The notes under the pieces are model-generated. The model saw nothing but the letters and a program-made list of their open reading frames with translations, did not search any database and was not told where the DNA came from. The position numbers were made by a program, and so were the translations under genes. DNA of 61,536 bases, taken from the NCBI RefSeq assembly GCF_016863175.1, contig NZ_BOOJ01000019.1, forward strand, positions 1 to 61,536. Direction: 5' to 3'. Shown here in pieces: positions 23,730-33,070 of this stretch; position 1 is the first letter of the stretch, and each line of letters starts with the position of its first letter. This stretch comes from Paraplanobispora siamensis. GTDB taxonomy: Bacteria; Actinomycetota; Actinomycetes; Streptosporangiales; Streptosporangiaceae.

Positions 23730-24713
23730 TCACCAGTCGCCGTTCAGCTCCGCGCCGTACCAGGTCTCGATCAGCCGGCGCGCGATCGAGACCGACGGCG
23801 GCAGGCGCAGCTCGCCGCTCTCCAGCGCGGCCAGCAGCTCCGCGCGGCTGAACCAGCGCGCCTCGGCGATCTCGTCGGGGTCGAGGGAGAGCTCGGTGGA
23901 GACGGCACGCGCGAAGAAGCCGAGCATCAGGCTCCTGGGGAACGGCCAGGGCTGGCTGCCCAGGTAGCGGGGGGCGGTGACGCTCACCCCCACCTCCTCG
24001 ACCACCTCGCGGATCACCGCGTGCTCCAGGGACTCCCCCGGCTCCACGAACCCGGCCAGCACCGACATCCGCCCCTCGGGCCACTGCGGCCCCCTGGCCA
24101 GCAGGCACCGGTCCGCGTCGTCGTGGACGAGCATGATCACCGCGGGGTCGACCCGGGGGAAGTGCTGGCTGCCGTCGGCGGGGCACACGCGCACGTGCCC
24201 GCCCGCCCGCACCTCCGTGGGACCGCCGCAGCGCGGGCAGAACCGGTGCGTGGAGTGCCAGGCGTCCAGCGCGACCGCGTAGACCAGCAGCCCGGCGTCG
24301 AGATCTCCCAGCAGTGCGCCGACCTGGCGCAGACCGGCGAGCACGGGCTCACCCTCGGGCAGCGCGGCGGCTCCCAGCGGGGCCACGATCCGGGGCACGG
24401 GACCGCCGCGGCCGGTCTCCCCGTCGGCCAGCGGGGCCGTCACCGAGAAGTAGGCGACGCCGTCGGCGTCCACGCCCAGCAGGTGACGCGTGCCCTCGGG
24501 CGCCTCCGCGGGGGACAGCAGGACCAGGCGGGCCTCCTGCCCGCTGCGCCGTACCAGCGCCTGCCCGTCGTCGACGACCACGACCCTGGTCTTCTCGTCC
24601 GCCCAGGCCCCCGCGAGCCAGTCGTCGTCGCCGCGCAGCGCCGCCGAGCGGTCGATGGCACTGCGCGCGAGCAGCAGCGGCCCCAATAGTCCTTCTTCTG
24701 CCGTGATCTCCAC
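23730..24713 (-). CDS. nudC: NAD(+) diphosphatase NudC
   Basis: The 327-aa protein has the NudC arrangement: N-terminal domain, zinc ribbon (CPRCGG...VRVCPADGSQHFPR), a perfect Nudix box GFVEPGESLEHAVIREVVEEVGV and the NADH-pyrophosphatase signature SQPWPFPRS. It hydrolyses NAD(H) to NMN and AMP and can remove NAD caps from RNA. The last zinc ligand is replaced (ADGSQHF), as in some actinobacterial members. GTG 24713 was chosen because AAGGA lies 7 bases upstream; ATG 24740 is an in-frame alternative with a weak site. Confidence 0.92.
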   Translation of the reverse strand: MEITAEEGLLGPLLLARSAIDRSAALRGDDDWLAGAWADEKTRVVVVDDGQALVRRSGQEARLVLLSPAEAPEGTRHLLGVDADGVAYFSVTAPLADGETGRGGPVPRIVAPLGAAALPEGEPVLAGLRQVGALLGDLDAGLLVYAVALDAWHSTHRFCPRCGGPTEVRAGGHVRVCPADGSQHFPRVDPAVIMLVHDDADRCLLARGPQWPEGRMSVLAGFVEPGESLEHAVIREVVEEVGVSVTAPRYLGSQPWPFPRSLMLGFFARAVSTELSLDPDEIAEARWFSRAELLAALESGELRLPPSVSIARRLIETWYGAELNGDW

Positions 24714-24882
24714 GCGTCCGTCCTTCCGAGCCGCAGACATCCTAGGCCAGGGAACGCAAAGACGCCGGAGCGGGGAGCTTTCCCCCTGCCCTCTCGTGGC
24801 TCCGGAGACGACAGGCGGGACCGGCCGAGGGCACATATACGGTTAATACGGAGTCTCACCTCCGCGATGATCTCCAGGCGAC

Positions 24883-24915
24883 TAGGATGCACCGGGTTAG
24901 GTTAGCCTTACCTGA
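24883..24915 (+). promoter_or_regulatory. Iron box and -10 element of the siderophore operon
   Basis: TTAGGTTAGCCTTACCTGA (24897-24915) matches 16 of 19 positions of the IdeR/DmdR1 iron-box consensus. A -10-like TAGGAT lies at 24883-24888, so the box covers the likely transcription start, the classical repressor position. The operon should be off with iron and on without it. Confidence 0.88.
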
Positions 24916-24931
24916 TATCGGGGGTCCTGAA

Positions 24932-26110
24932 TTGCGGCTGTACCTCACCGCGCTCAAACCGACGGATTCGGTCGCCGACGGCTTCCTGCCCGCGGCCCGC
25001 GCGCTGGGTTGCGACATCACGATCCTGACCGACCGCCCGGAGCACTACCGGGACGCCGGGGCCGAGGTGCTCGCGTGCGACGTGCGCGACGCCCGCGCGG
25101 TCATCGACGTCGTGGCGCACCATCACCCGCCCGCCGCGATCTTCTCCAACTCCGACCACATCCAGGTGGAGACCGCCCTGGCCGCCGCCTACTTCGACCT
25201 GCCCGGCAAGGACTGGCGGGCCTGCGCCACGGCCAAGAACAAGGCGCTCACCCGGCGCAGGCTGGCCGAGGCCGGGGTCGAGACGGTGCGTTCGGTACGG
25301 CTGGCGCCCGGCGACCCGGTGCCCGGAGACGTGCCGCTGCCCGCCGTGGTCAAGCCCCGGGAGGGGGTGGCCAGCGAGGACGTCGTGCTGGTCGGGGACG
25401 CGCGCGAGCTGGCCGAGGCCGTAGGGGCCATCCGCGCCCGCCGCCCCGGCGAGGCCCTGGTCGTGGAGGAGTATCTCGACGGCCCCCTGCACACGCTGGA
25501 GACGCTGGGCGACGGCCGGACCCTGCAGGTCCTGGGCGGGTTCCGCACCACGCTCGGGCCGCTGCCGCACTTCGTGGAGGAGCGCCTGGACTGGGAGCCC
25601 CCGCCCGGAGCCGATCACGTGCTGGCGGCCCTGCGGGCGCTGGGAGCAGGCTTCGGCGCCTGCCACACGGAGTACGCGATGACGTCCGGCGGGCCGCGGA
25701 TCATCGAGGTCAACTACCGGGTGATCGGCGACCACTGCGACTTCCTGATGGCGGACCTGCTGGGGATCCCGCTGTTCGAGCGCATCCTCGGCGTGCACCT
25801 CGGGGCCGCTCTGGCCCCGGAGCCCGGAGCCGTCGGCGGGAACGGCGCCGCCCGCGGGCACGGCACCGCCCTGAGCCTGGTCGCCGAGCGCTCGGGGACC
25901 GTCGTGGCCGCCCCGGGGACAGTCGCGCCCTCCGGCCCCGGCCCGGTGCGGATCTGGCACCGTCCCCTGCGCGCGGTGGGCGACCGGATCGACCTCAGCC
26001 ACACCAACCGCGACTACCTGGGCATCGTCCGCGCCATCGGACCCGACCGGGCGAGCGTGGACGAGGCCCTGGCCGCGTTCGGCGCCCGGAGCCCGTGGGT
26101 GGTCGAATGA
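24932..26110 (+). CDS. ATP-grasp ligase of the siderophore operon
   Basis: The 392-aa protein has the ATP-grasp layout: an N-terminal pre-ATP domain (LTALKPTDSVADGF), a central lobe with PAVVKPREGVASEDV (ATP-binding Lys) and VVEEYLDG, and a C-terminal metal-binding part with RIIEVNYRVIGDHCDF (Glu/Asn). Such enzymes join a carboxylate to an amine through an acyl phosphate. TTG 24932 is inferred as the start: GGGGG lies upstream, the product begins MRLYLTALKPTD, and the iron box would lie inside any longer reading frame starting at ATG 24887. The stop overlaps the next start as ATGA. Confidence 0.85.
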   Translation: MRLYLTALKPTDSVADGFLPAARALGCDITILTDRPEHYRDAGAEVLACDVRDARAVIDVVAHHHPPAAIFSNSDHIQVETALAAAYFDLPGKDWRACATAKNKALTRRRLAEAGVETVRSVRLAPGDPVPGDVPLPAVVKPREGVASEDVVLVGDARELAEAVGAIRARRPGEALVVEEYLDGPLHTLETLGDGRTLQVLGGFRTTLGPLPHFVEERLDWEPPPGADHVLAALRALGAGFGACHTEYAMTSGGPRIIEVNYRVIGDHCDFLMADLLGIPLFERILGVHLGAALAPEPGAVGGNGAARGHGTALSLVAERSGTVVAAPGTVAPSGPGPVRIWHRPLRAVGDRIDLSHTNRDYLGIVRAIGPDRASVDEALAAFGARSPWVVE

Positions 26111-27771
26111 GCGCGAGGACCGCCCTGACGGCGCGGGAGCCGTACCTCGCCGCCCGGGTCCTGGACTGCCTGCTGCGTGAGAACTACGGCGGACTGGCCG
26201 GCCGGGTGACCCGGAGCAAGGACGGCGTCGCGCTGGTCCTGCCCGCCGGGCGCCGCATCCGGCTCGTCCCCGGCTCGCCGTTCCAGGACTTCGTGGTGGC
26301 CCCCGAGGAGCACCTGCGCCTGGAGGAGGTGCTCTCCGCCCTGCGGGAGATCGCCCCCACCGCCGACGCGACGGGCGTTGAGGCCTTCGTCCGCGAGTGC
26401 CACGAGGCGCTGCGCGCCCTGGACCTGCACGCCGCCCGGTCGGAGGAGATCCTGGAGCGCCTGGGCCGCGGGCCGGGCGCGGGCGCCGTGCGCTACGAGG
26501 CGCTGGCGGCCTTCGTCGACCATCCGGTGTATCCGACGGCGCGGTGCAAGAGCGGGCTGACGGACGAGGATCTGACGGCGTACGCGCCGGAGTTCGCCCC
26601 GAGCTTCGAGCTGCGGTGGGCGGCGGTGCCCCGGGATCGGGTGACCGGGGCGCCCCTGCCCCCGGCGCCGGGAGGTCCCGCCGGGGACTCGCGGATGCGG
26701 GACGCCGATCCGGCCGAGGGCTTCGCGGCGGCCGGGCTGCCCCGGGAGCTCGCGCGGACGCACGTGCTCTTCCCCGTGCACCCGCTGACCCTCCCGGCCG
26801 TCCGGGAGATCCCCTGGGCCGTCCCGGCCCCGGAGCCCGGCGTGACGGTCAGGCCCACCCTGTCGATGCGCACCGTCGCGCTCGACGGGCGCACGCACCT
26901 GAAGCTGCCGCTGGCCACCAGCACCCTCGGGCTGCGCAACCGGCGCTCGATCAAACCCGGCACCCTGGCCGACGGAGCGCGCGCGGAGCTGCTGCTGCGT
27001 GCGATGCCGTTCCCCGGGGTGCTCCTGGCCGACGAGCAGACCCACGCCCACGCCGGGCACGAGTATCTCGGCTGGCTCGTCCGCCGCCTGCCGCCGGGCG
27101 AGGCCGTGCCGGTCGCCGCGCTGCTCGCCCCGCTGCCGGGCGGGGGCACGGTCGTCGAGGAGCTCGCCCACCGCCGGTGGGGAGGTGACGTGGCCGGGCT
27201 GCTCACCGAGTATCTGCGGCTGCTGTTCGGCTTCGCCGTACGGCTCCTGGTCCGGTACGGCACGGCGCTGGAGGCCCACCAGCAGAACCTCTCCCTGGTG
27301 TTCGGCGAGGGCCCGTTGCGGCTGCTGGTCAAGGACAACGACGGCCTGCTGGCCTCGCCCGACCGGCTGCGGGCGGCGGGGCTGGCCGTACCGGACTTCT
27401 CCGACGAGCGGATGCTGACCGACGACCCGCACGCGCTGGCCGACGTCTTCGTGACCATCACCCTCCACCTGGCCGCCGCCGCCCCCGCGTTCGGCGCGCT
27501 GCCCGCGCCGCGGGCCGCCCGGCTGCTGCGGGAGACGCTCGCCGAGGCCCTGGAGCCCTACGGCGACGACCCGACGGCCCGCCTGCTGCGCGCCAGGACC
27601 CTCGACGCCGCCCGGCTCGTCGGCAAGTCGATGGTCACCGCCGGGACCCTGGTCGACAAGGCCCGCACCGGGGCGCGCGACATCAACAAGTTCTACGGCA
27701 CCAGCGGCCCCAACTACCTTCGCCATCCCCCTCAGGCCATCCGCCCCGTGACCACGCAGAGGACGCCATGA
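26107..27771 (+). CDS. IucA/IucC family NIS siderophore synthetase (first)
   Basis: The 554-aa protein is a NRPS-independent siderophore synthetase. It has the N-terminal FVDHPVYPTARCKSGL (the H-P-x-H-like ATP site), the phosphate-contacting THLKLPLATSTLGLRNRRSIKPG at about 260-282, and the C-terminal FerR-like ferric reductase-type fold with EAHQQNLSLVF and LLVKDNDG. These enzymes adenylate a carboxylate such as citrate and transfer it to an amine or alcohol. It is coupled by 4-base overlaps to both neighbours (ATGA at 26107 and 27768). The substrate cannot be deduced. Confidence 0.9.
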   Translation: MSARTALTAREPYLAARVLDCLLRENYGGLAGRVTRSKDGVALVLPAGRRIRLVPGSPFQDFVVAPEEHLRLEEVLSALREIAPTADATGVEAFVRECHEALRALDLHAARSEEILERLGRGPGAGAVRYEALAAFVDHPVYPTARCKSGLTDEDLTAYAPEFAPSFELRWAAVPRDRVTGAPLPPAPGGPAGDSRMRDADPAEGFAAAGLPRELARTHVLFPVHPLTLPAVREIPWAVPAPEPGVTVRPTLSMRTVALDGRTHLKLPLATSTLGLRNRRSIKPGTLADGARAELLLRAMPFPGVLLADEQTHAHAGHEYLGWLVRRLPPGEAVPVAALLAPLPGGGTVVEELAHRRWGGDVAGLLTEYLRLLFGFAVRLLVRYGTALEAHQQNLSLVFGEGPLRLLVKDNDGLLASPDRLRAAGLAVPDFSDERMLTDDPHALADVFVTITLHLAAAAPAFGALPAPRAARLLRETLAEALEPYGDDPTARLLRARTLDAARLVGKSMVTAGTLVDKARTGARDINKFYGTSGPNYLRHPPQAIRPVTTQRTP

Positions 27772-29414
27772 CCAGCCTCGCGCTCGACTCCCCCGCCGCC
27801 GTCGCCGAGGAGGCCTCGCTCGCCGCGTTGCTGCGCTGCTGCGTCAGGGAGGTGGCCGGGCCGCGCGGGCAGGTCCGGCACTCGGAGCCGTACGTGCTCC
27901 TGCGCGTGGCGGGCGTCCCGCTGCGGGTCCGGGCGCACGGCGGTCTCGCGCTGCGTTTCGAGGGCTCCCCCGAGTGGCTGGACGGCGACGGCTGGCAGCC
28001 GCTGTCCACCGGACGGCTGGTCCGGCTCGTGGAGGCCGAGCTTGGCGGCGGCAACGAGGAGTTCGCGGCCCAGGTGGCGGCGAGCCGGCGGGCCATGGCC
28101 ACCCTGCTGCGGGCCCGGCGGGACGCTCCCGCCCCGGCGGACCCGTGGCTGGCCTCCGAGCAGGCGCTGGTGTTCGGGCACCCGTTCCACCCCAGCCCGA
28201 AGGCGCGCGGCGGCGTGCCCGGCGGGAGCCCGGACGACGCCGTGGACGACGTCGAGGGCGGCGTCGAGGGCGGCGCCGGCTGGGCGGCCTACGCCCCCGA
28301 GGCGCACGCGAGCTTCCCGCTGCGGATCCTCGGGGTCCGCGACGACGTGCTGGCCCAGGCGGGCGACACGGCCGCGCTGGACGCGCTCGGCACGGCCCCG
28401 CCCGGATACTCCCCGCTGCCGGCGCACCCCTGGCAGCTCGACCTGCTGGCGGCCGAGCTGGCCGCGCCGCTGGCCGACGGGAGGCTGATCGACCTGGGGT
28501 ACGGCTCCCGCCCGGCGGTCCCGACCTCGTCGGTGCGCACGCTCTACGAGCCGGCCGTCGACCGGTGCCTGAAGTTCAGCCTGGACGTGCGCATCACCAA
28601 CTGCGTGCGCAAGAACTCCTGGTACGAGCTCGCCGGGGCGGTCGAGCTGACCTCCCGGCTGGGCCCGGTGTTCCGGGAGCTGTCCGAGCGTTTCCCCGGC
28701 ACCCGCTGGCTGCCCGAGCCCGGCTACCGGTCGGCGGACCTCGGCACCCGGCTCCTGGAGGGGCTGGGGGTGATCGTCCGGATGAGCCCCTGGCAGGTCT
28801 GCCGCCCCGGCGTCACCCCGCTGCTGAGCGGCGCCCTGGCCACGCCGGGGCTGCCGGGCGTCGTCCCGACCGTGTCCGAGGCCGTCGCGGCCGACCCCGT
28901 GCGCTGGTGGCGGGCCTACGTGGAGCGGGTCGCGCTCCCGGTGCTGGACGCCTACCTGACGCACGGCGTGGTGCTGGAGCCGCATCTGCAGAACGTGCTG
29001 GTCGGCGTGGACTCGGCCGGCATGCCGGTGGAGGCGGTCTTCCGCGACCTGGAGGGGACCAAGCTCGTGGCCGGGCGCCACGACCTGTCGGGCGTCCCGC
29101 GCCGGGTCGCCGAGGCGCTCACCTACGACGCGGCCGGCGGCTGGAACCGGGTGCTGTACTGCCTGATGGTCAACCACCTGCCGGAGGTCGCCGCCACGCT
29201 CGCCGGGACCGGGCCGGTGCGCGAGCTGTGGGCGGTCGCCCGGGACGTGCTGGCCGGGTACGCCTCCCGGCGGGGATGGCCGCGCGAGCTGTCGGACCTG
29301 CTGGCCGGGGCGCCGCTGCCCGCCAAGGCCAACCTGTCGGTGCGCTGGGCGCGCTCGGCCGACCGCAGGGCCGGTTACGTGCCGGTGGCCAACCCGCTGG
29401 CGGGTCCGGTCTGA
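27768..29414 (+). CDS. IucA/IucC family NIS siderophore synthetase (second)
   Basis: The 548-aa protein is a second NIS synthetase, only distantly related to the first. It shows FGHPFHPSPKARGG (ATP-binding HPxHPxxK), PLPAHPWQLD, PTSSVRTLYEP, LKFSLDVRITNCVRKNSW and the C-terminal LEPHLQNVLVG with FRDLEGTKL. The first half contains an acidic Gly/Asp linker (DDAVDDVEGGVEGGAG) that looks disordered. Two sequential acyl-transfer steps by the two synthetases plus the ATP-grasp ligase are expected. No exporter, receptor, decarboxylase or hydroxylase gene is in the operon. It ends just before a strong stem-loop. Confidence 0.92.
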   Translation: MTSLALDSPAAVAEEASLAALLRCCVREVAGPRGQVRHSEPYVLLRVAGVPLRVRAHGGLALRFEGSPEWLDGDGWQPLSTGRLVRLVEAELGGGNEEFAAQVAASRRAMATLLRARRDAPAPADPWLASEQALVFGHPFHPSPKARGGVPGGSPDDAVDDVEGGVEGGAGWAAYAPEAHASFPLRILGVRDDVLAQAGDTAALDALGTAPPGYSPLPAHPWQLDLLAAELAAPLADGRLIDLGYGSRPAVPTSSVRTLYEPAVDRCLKFSLDVRITNCVRKNSWYELAGAVELTSRLGPVFRELSERFPGTRWLPEPGYRSADLGTRLLEGLGVIVRMSPWQVCRPGVTPLLSGALATPGLPGVVPTVSEAVAADPVRWWRAYVERVALPVLDAYLTHGVVLEPHLQNVLVGVDSAGMPVEAVFRDLEGTKLVAGRHDLSGVPRRVAEALTYDAAGGWNRVLYCLMVNHLPEVAATLAGTGPVRELWAVARDVLAGYASRRGWPRELSDLLAGAPLPAKANLSVRWARSADRRAGYVPVANPLAGPV

Positions 29415-29417
29415 GCC

Positions 29418-29447
29418 CTCCGGCCCGCCGTACGCGGCGGGCCGGAG
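29418..29447. terminator. 13-bp stem-loop between the siderophore operon and adnB
   Basis: CTCCGGCCCGCCG pairs perfectly with CGGCGGGCCGGAG across TACG. It lies between convergent genes, 3 bases after one stop codon and 22 before the other. There is no U-tract. Confidence 0.7.
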
Positions 29448-29469
29448 CCGTACCGCGACACGCCTGGGG

Positions 29470-32400
29470 TCATCTGAGTACGGGGACCGACTCGATGAGC
29501 GCGACCAGCCCCCGCTCGTCCAGGAGGTTCACCGGGCGGACCGTCTCGTTGGCGCGCACGTAGTGGAAGGCCGCGCTCACCCGGTCGAGGGGGACGTCAG
29601 CCAGGTGGGACCAGGCCAGGCGGTAGGCGGCCAGCTGCACCGCGGCGGCGTCGGCGGCCTTGCCCGTGGGGCGCCTGCCCGTCTTCCAGTCGACGACCTC
29701 GTAGCCTCCGTCCGGCGTCTGGAAGACGGCGTCCATCCGGCCGCGGACCAGCCGGTCGGCGATCATCGTCTCGAACGGGACCTCGACGTCGAGGGGCTCG
29801 CGGCCCGCCCACTCGCTCTCCTCGAACCTCTCCCGGAGCTCGGCCAGCCGGGCTCCGGCGCCGTCGAAGTCCGCCATGCCCTCGGCCTCGTCCCCGGCGC
29901 CGGGCAGCTCCATCTCGTCGAGGAGGCGCTGCTGGCCCCAGCGGGACTCCAGCCACTCGTGGAAGGAGGTGCCCCGCCGGGCCAGGGGGGCGGGCTTCCT
30001 GGGGACGGGACGGCGGATCTGGCGGGCCAGGGCCTTGGCGTCGGCGGCCAGGGTGACCAGGGACGACACGGTGAGGTGGGTGGGCAGCTCGACCTCCTTG
30101 CCGCCGCGCCGCCGGTTGCGCTCCCGCTCGCGCAGCAGCAGCTCGGTGTCCCGCTCCCAGGCCTTGGCCCGCTCCCGGTCCCACCCGCGCAGCTCCGCCG
30201 GCAACCGGTCCCCCTCGCTCCCGGGCTCGGCCCCCGCCTCGCCCGCCCCGGCAGCGGGCGCGCCGGTCTCCGCAGCGGGGACCCGCGCACCGGAGGAGGC
30301 GGCGTCCGGCGCGTCCGGCGCGTCCGGCGCAGAGGCCTCCCCGGCGGGTGTCGCGGGGGTCTCCTCGGCGGGCGTCTCGGGAGTGGCGGCCTGGGCGGCG
30401 AAGTCGGTCAGGGCGGCCTCGACGAGGAAGGCGCCGTCGACGATGGACTCGTAGCGGGCGCCCTCGGGGGTGACCGGCCAGGTGGTCTCGGCGGGCTCGT
30501 CCAGCAGGGGGTTGGTGGCGCCCTCCTCGATCTCGGGGGCCCAGGTGGCCACCCGGCCGCAGGTGTCGCGGATCTCCAGCAGGAAGTCCGACGGCTCCAG
30601 GGGCTTGGCCGCGGTGCCCCAGCGGTAGCCGGAGGCGACCAGCAGATAGTGGGCGCGGGTGACGGCGACGTAGGCCAGCCGCCGCTCCTCCATCAGGTCG
30701 CGGTCGCGGCAGCGCTCGTCGAAGTCGGCGAGCTCCTCCTTGGCCAGCCCGGTCAGCGCGGGCAGGTCGGAGGCGTCGCCGCGCAGCGGGTACGGCAGCC
30801 GCCGCGGGTTCTCCGTCCACCTGGGGCTGACCATCGGCCGGGCGGGGAAGATCGTGCCGACGGCCAGGCCGCCGGTCTTCGACAGCGCCTGGGACATGCC
30901 GGGCACGACCACGACCGGCCACTCCAGGCCCTTGGAGGCGTGCACGGTCATCAGCTTCACGCTGTTGCTCTCGCCCACCCGCCCGGAGTCCAGGCCGTTC
31001 TCCTCCTCGTCGGCCGCCTTCAGGAACGCCAGGAACGCGCCCAGCGTCGGGTCCTCGGAGTCCCCGGCGAAACGGGCGGCGGCGTCGAGGAAGGCGTCCA
31101 GGTCGGCCCGGGCGGCGAACGCCCCGACGGCCGCGTGGCGGGCCGCCACCTCGATGTCCAGGCCGAGGCGGCGCTCGACCTCGACGATCAGGTCGGGCAG
31201 CGGCTGGCCGGCGTGGGCGCGCAGCGTCCGCAGCTCCTGGGCCATGGCGAGCAGCCGTACCCGCGCCGCCGGTGAGAACCGGTCCTGCCACTCGGGGCGG
31301 TCGGGCAGCTCGTCCAGGGCGTCGACCAGGCTGCCGCGCTCCTCGGCGAGGTCGGCGACGACCTGGTCCAGCGGATCGGAGACCGGGGACGCGTCCTCGC
31401 GGGTCTCCCGGTTCAGCTCGCGGGCCCGCTCGCCCAGCTCCTTCAGGTCGGCCGGGCCGATCCGCCAGCGGGGGCCGGACAGCAGCCGGACCAGGGCGTC
31501 GCCGGCCGTCGGGTCGTAGAGCACGCGCAGGGTGGCCACGATGTCCGCGACCTCGGGCACGGTGAGCAGACCGCCCAGGCCGACCACCTCGACCGGGATG
31601 CCCCGGTCCTCCAGCGCCCGGCGCAGCGCGGGGAACTGCGAGCGCTTGCGGGCCAGGATCGCCACGTCGTGGGGCTGCAGGCACTGCGGGCCGCCCCACA
31701 TGCTCTGCTTGGCCTTCTTGCGCTCGCCCTCGCCCCACGGCAGGCCGTCCGGCGCGGTGTCGCCGCCCAGCAGCCGGGAGATCTCCCGGGCGATCCACTG
31801 CGCCTCGTCCTCGGCCGTCTCGTGGAAGGCGGTCACCACCCGGCCGCGCTCGACCCGGTTGCCGCCCGGCACCAGCACCGGCACCTCGCGGGCCTCCATC
31901 CGCAGCGGGATCTGCACCCGGGCGGCGACGTCGAGCACGGCGTCGCCGTTGCGGAAGCTGACCGACAGCTGCCGGACCTGGGCGAGCTCCCCCGAGGCGG
32001 TCCTGAAGTCGCGCGGGAAGCGGGTGAGGTTCCCGGCCGAGGCCCCGCGCCAGCCGTAGATGGACTGGCAGGGGTCGCCGACGGCGGTCACCGGGTGCCC
32101 GTTGCCGAACAGCGAGCGCAGCAGGACGAGCTGGGCGTGGCTGGTGTCCTGGTACTCGTCCAGCAGGACGACGGCGAACCGGCTGCGTTCGAGCTCCCCG
32201 ACCTCCGGGTGCTTGCTGGCGATCCGGGCGGCCAGGGCCATCTGGTCACCGTGGTCGACGACCTCGCGCCTGCGCTTGAGCCGGTTGTAGGCCTCCACCA
32301 GCGGCAGCAGCTGCTCCCTGGCCTTCTGCACGGCCAGGGGCTTGCGCTGGGCCACGATCGGCGAGCCGGGCAGCGCGGCGTACCGCTCGGCGAGCCAGGC

Positions 32401-32952
32401 GCCCACCTCCCGCACGTCCGCCGGCTCGCGCAGGTGCTCGGCCAGCTCCCCGGCCAGCTCCAGCACCGCGCGGGTGACGGTGGCCGGGCTCCACTCGATC
32501 TGCTCCATCGATCCGTCGTAGCCGCTGACGACCCGCCCGGCGAGCTGCCAGGCCACGGCGGGGGTGATCAGCCGCATGGTGGGCTCCAGCGCCTCGCGCA
32601 GGGCGTGGTCGGTGACCAGCCTGGCGGCGTAGGCGTGGTAGGTCGAGATCGTCGGCTCGCCCGCCAGCATGTCCGCGGGGACCCCGGTGCCCAGGGCGTT
32701 GAGCCGCTCGCGGACGCGGTGCGACAGCTCGCTGGCGGCCTTCCTGGTGAAGGTCAGGCCGAGCACCTGCTCGGGCCGGACCAGGCCGTTGGCGACCAGC
32801 CAGACGACCCGCCCGGCCATCGTCTCGCTCTTGCCGGACCCGGCTCCGGCCACCACGACCATCGGTTCGAGACCGGCCTCGATGACCGCGGCCTGTTCGG
32901 GGGTCGGGGGAAGGATGCCCAGCTCCGCCGCGAGCTGGATCGGGCTCAGCAC
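29470..32952 (-). CDS. adnB: Helicase-nuclease subunit AdnB
   Basis: The 1160-aa protein combines an N-terminal UvrD-type motor and a C-terminal RecB-type nuclease. Motor motifs include VVAGAGSGKSET (about 33-44), LTFTRKAASEL, LLDEYQDTSHAQLV, GDPCQSIYGWRGA and YVAVTRAHYLLV. The nuclease shows GRMDAVFQ and the catalytic VVDWKTGRR near residue 1090. An Ala/Pro/Glu-rich linker (about 870-930) separates the two. AdnAB resects double-strand breaks in mycobacteria. GTG 32952 has GGAGG 6 bases upstream. It follows adnA by 118 bases on the same strand, the usual order. Confidence 0.92.
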   Translation of the reverse strand: MLSPIQLAAELGILPPTPEQAAVIEAGLEPMVVVAGAGSGKSETMAGRVVWLVANGLVRPEQVLGLTFTRKAASELSHRVRERLNALGTGVPADMLAGEPTISTYHAYAARLVTDHALREALEPTMRLITPAVAWQLAGRVVSGYDGSMEQIEWSPATVTRAVLELAGELAEHLREPADVREVGAWLAERYAALPGSPIVAQRKPLAVQKAREQLLPLVEAYNRLKRRREVVDHGDQMALAARIASKHPEVGELERSRFAVVLLDEYQDTSHAQLVLLRSLFGNGHPVTAVGDPCQSIYGWRGASAGNLTRFPRDFRTASGELAQVRQLSVSFRNGDAVLDVAARVQIPLRMEAREVPVLVPGGNRVERGRVVTAFHETAEDEAQWIAREISRLLGGDTAPDGLPWGEGERKKAKQSMWGGPQCLQPHDVAILARKRSQFPALRRALEDRGIPVEVVGLGGLLTVPEVADIVATLRVLYDPTAGDALVRLLSGPRWRIGPADLKELGERARELNRETREDASPVSDPLDQVVADLAEERGSLVDALDELPDRPEWQDRFSPAARVRLLAMAQELRTLRAHAGQPLPDLIVEVERRLGLDIEVAARHAAVGAFAARADLDAFLDAAARFAGDSEDPTLGAFLAFLKAADEEENGLDSGRVGESNSVKLMTVHASKGLEWPVVVVPGMSQALSKTGGLAVGTIFPARPMVSPRWTENPRRLPYPLRGDASDLPALTGLAKEELADFDERCRDRDLMEERRLAYVAVTRAHYLLVASGYRWGTAAKPLEPSDFLLEIRDTCGRVATWAPEIEEGATNPLLDEPAETTWPVTPEGARYESIVDGAFLVEAALTDFAAQAATPETPAEETPATPAGEASAPDAPDAPDAASSGARVPAAETGAPAAGAGEAGAEPGSEGDRLPAELRGWDRERAKAWERDTELLLRERERNRRRGGKEVELPTHLTVSSLVTLAADAKALARQIRRPVPRKPAPLARRGTSFHEWLESRWGQQRLLDEMELPGAGDEAEGMADFDGAGARLAELRERFEESEWAGREPLDVEVPFETMIADRLVRGRMDAVFQTPDGGYEVVDWKTGRRPTGKAADAAAVQLAAYRLAWSHLADVPLDRVSAAFHYVRANETVRPVNLLDERGLVALIESVPVLR

Positions 32953-33070
32953 ACCATGCCTCCGTCTGGACCTCCGTCTGTGCCTCCGTCCGGGCGTCCG
33001 GAGACGGCACGATGGGGAGTCGTACGGCCCGCCGCTCCGCCCGTGCCGGGACGGTCCAGGGTAGTACGGC

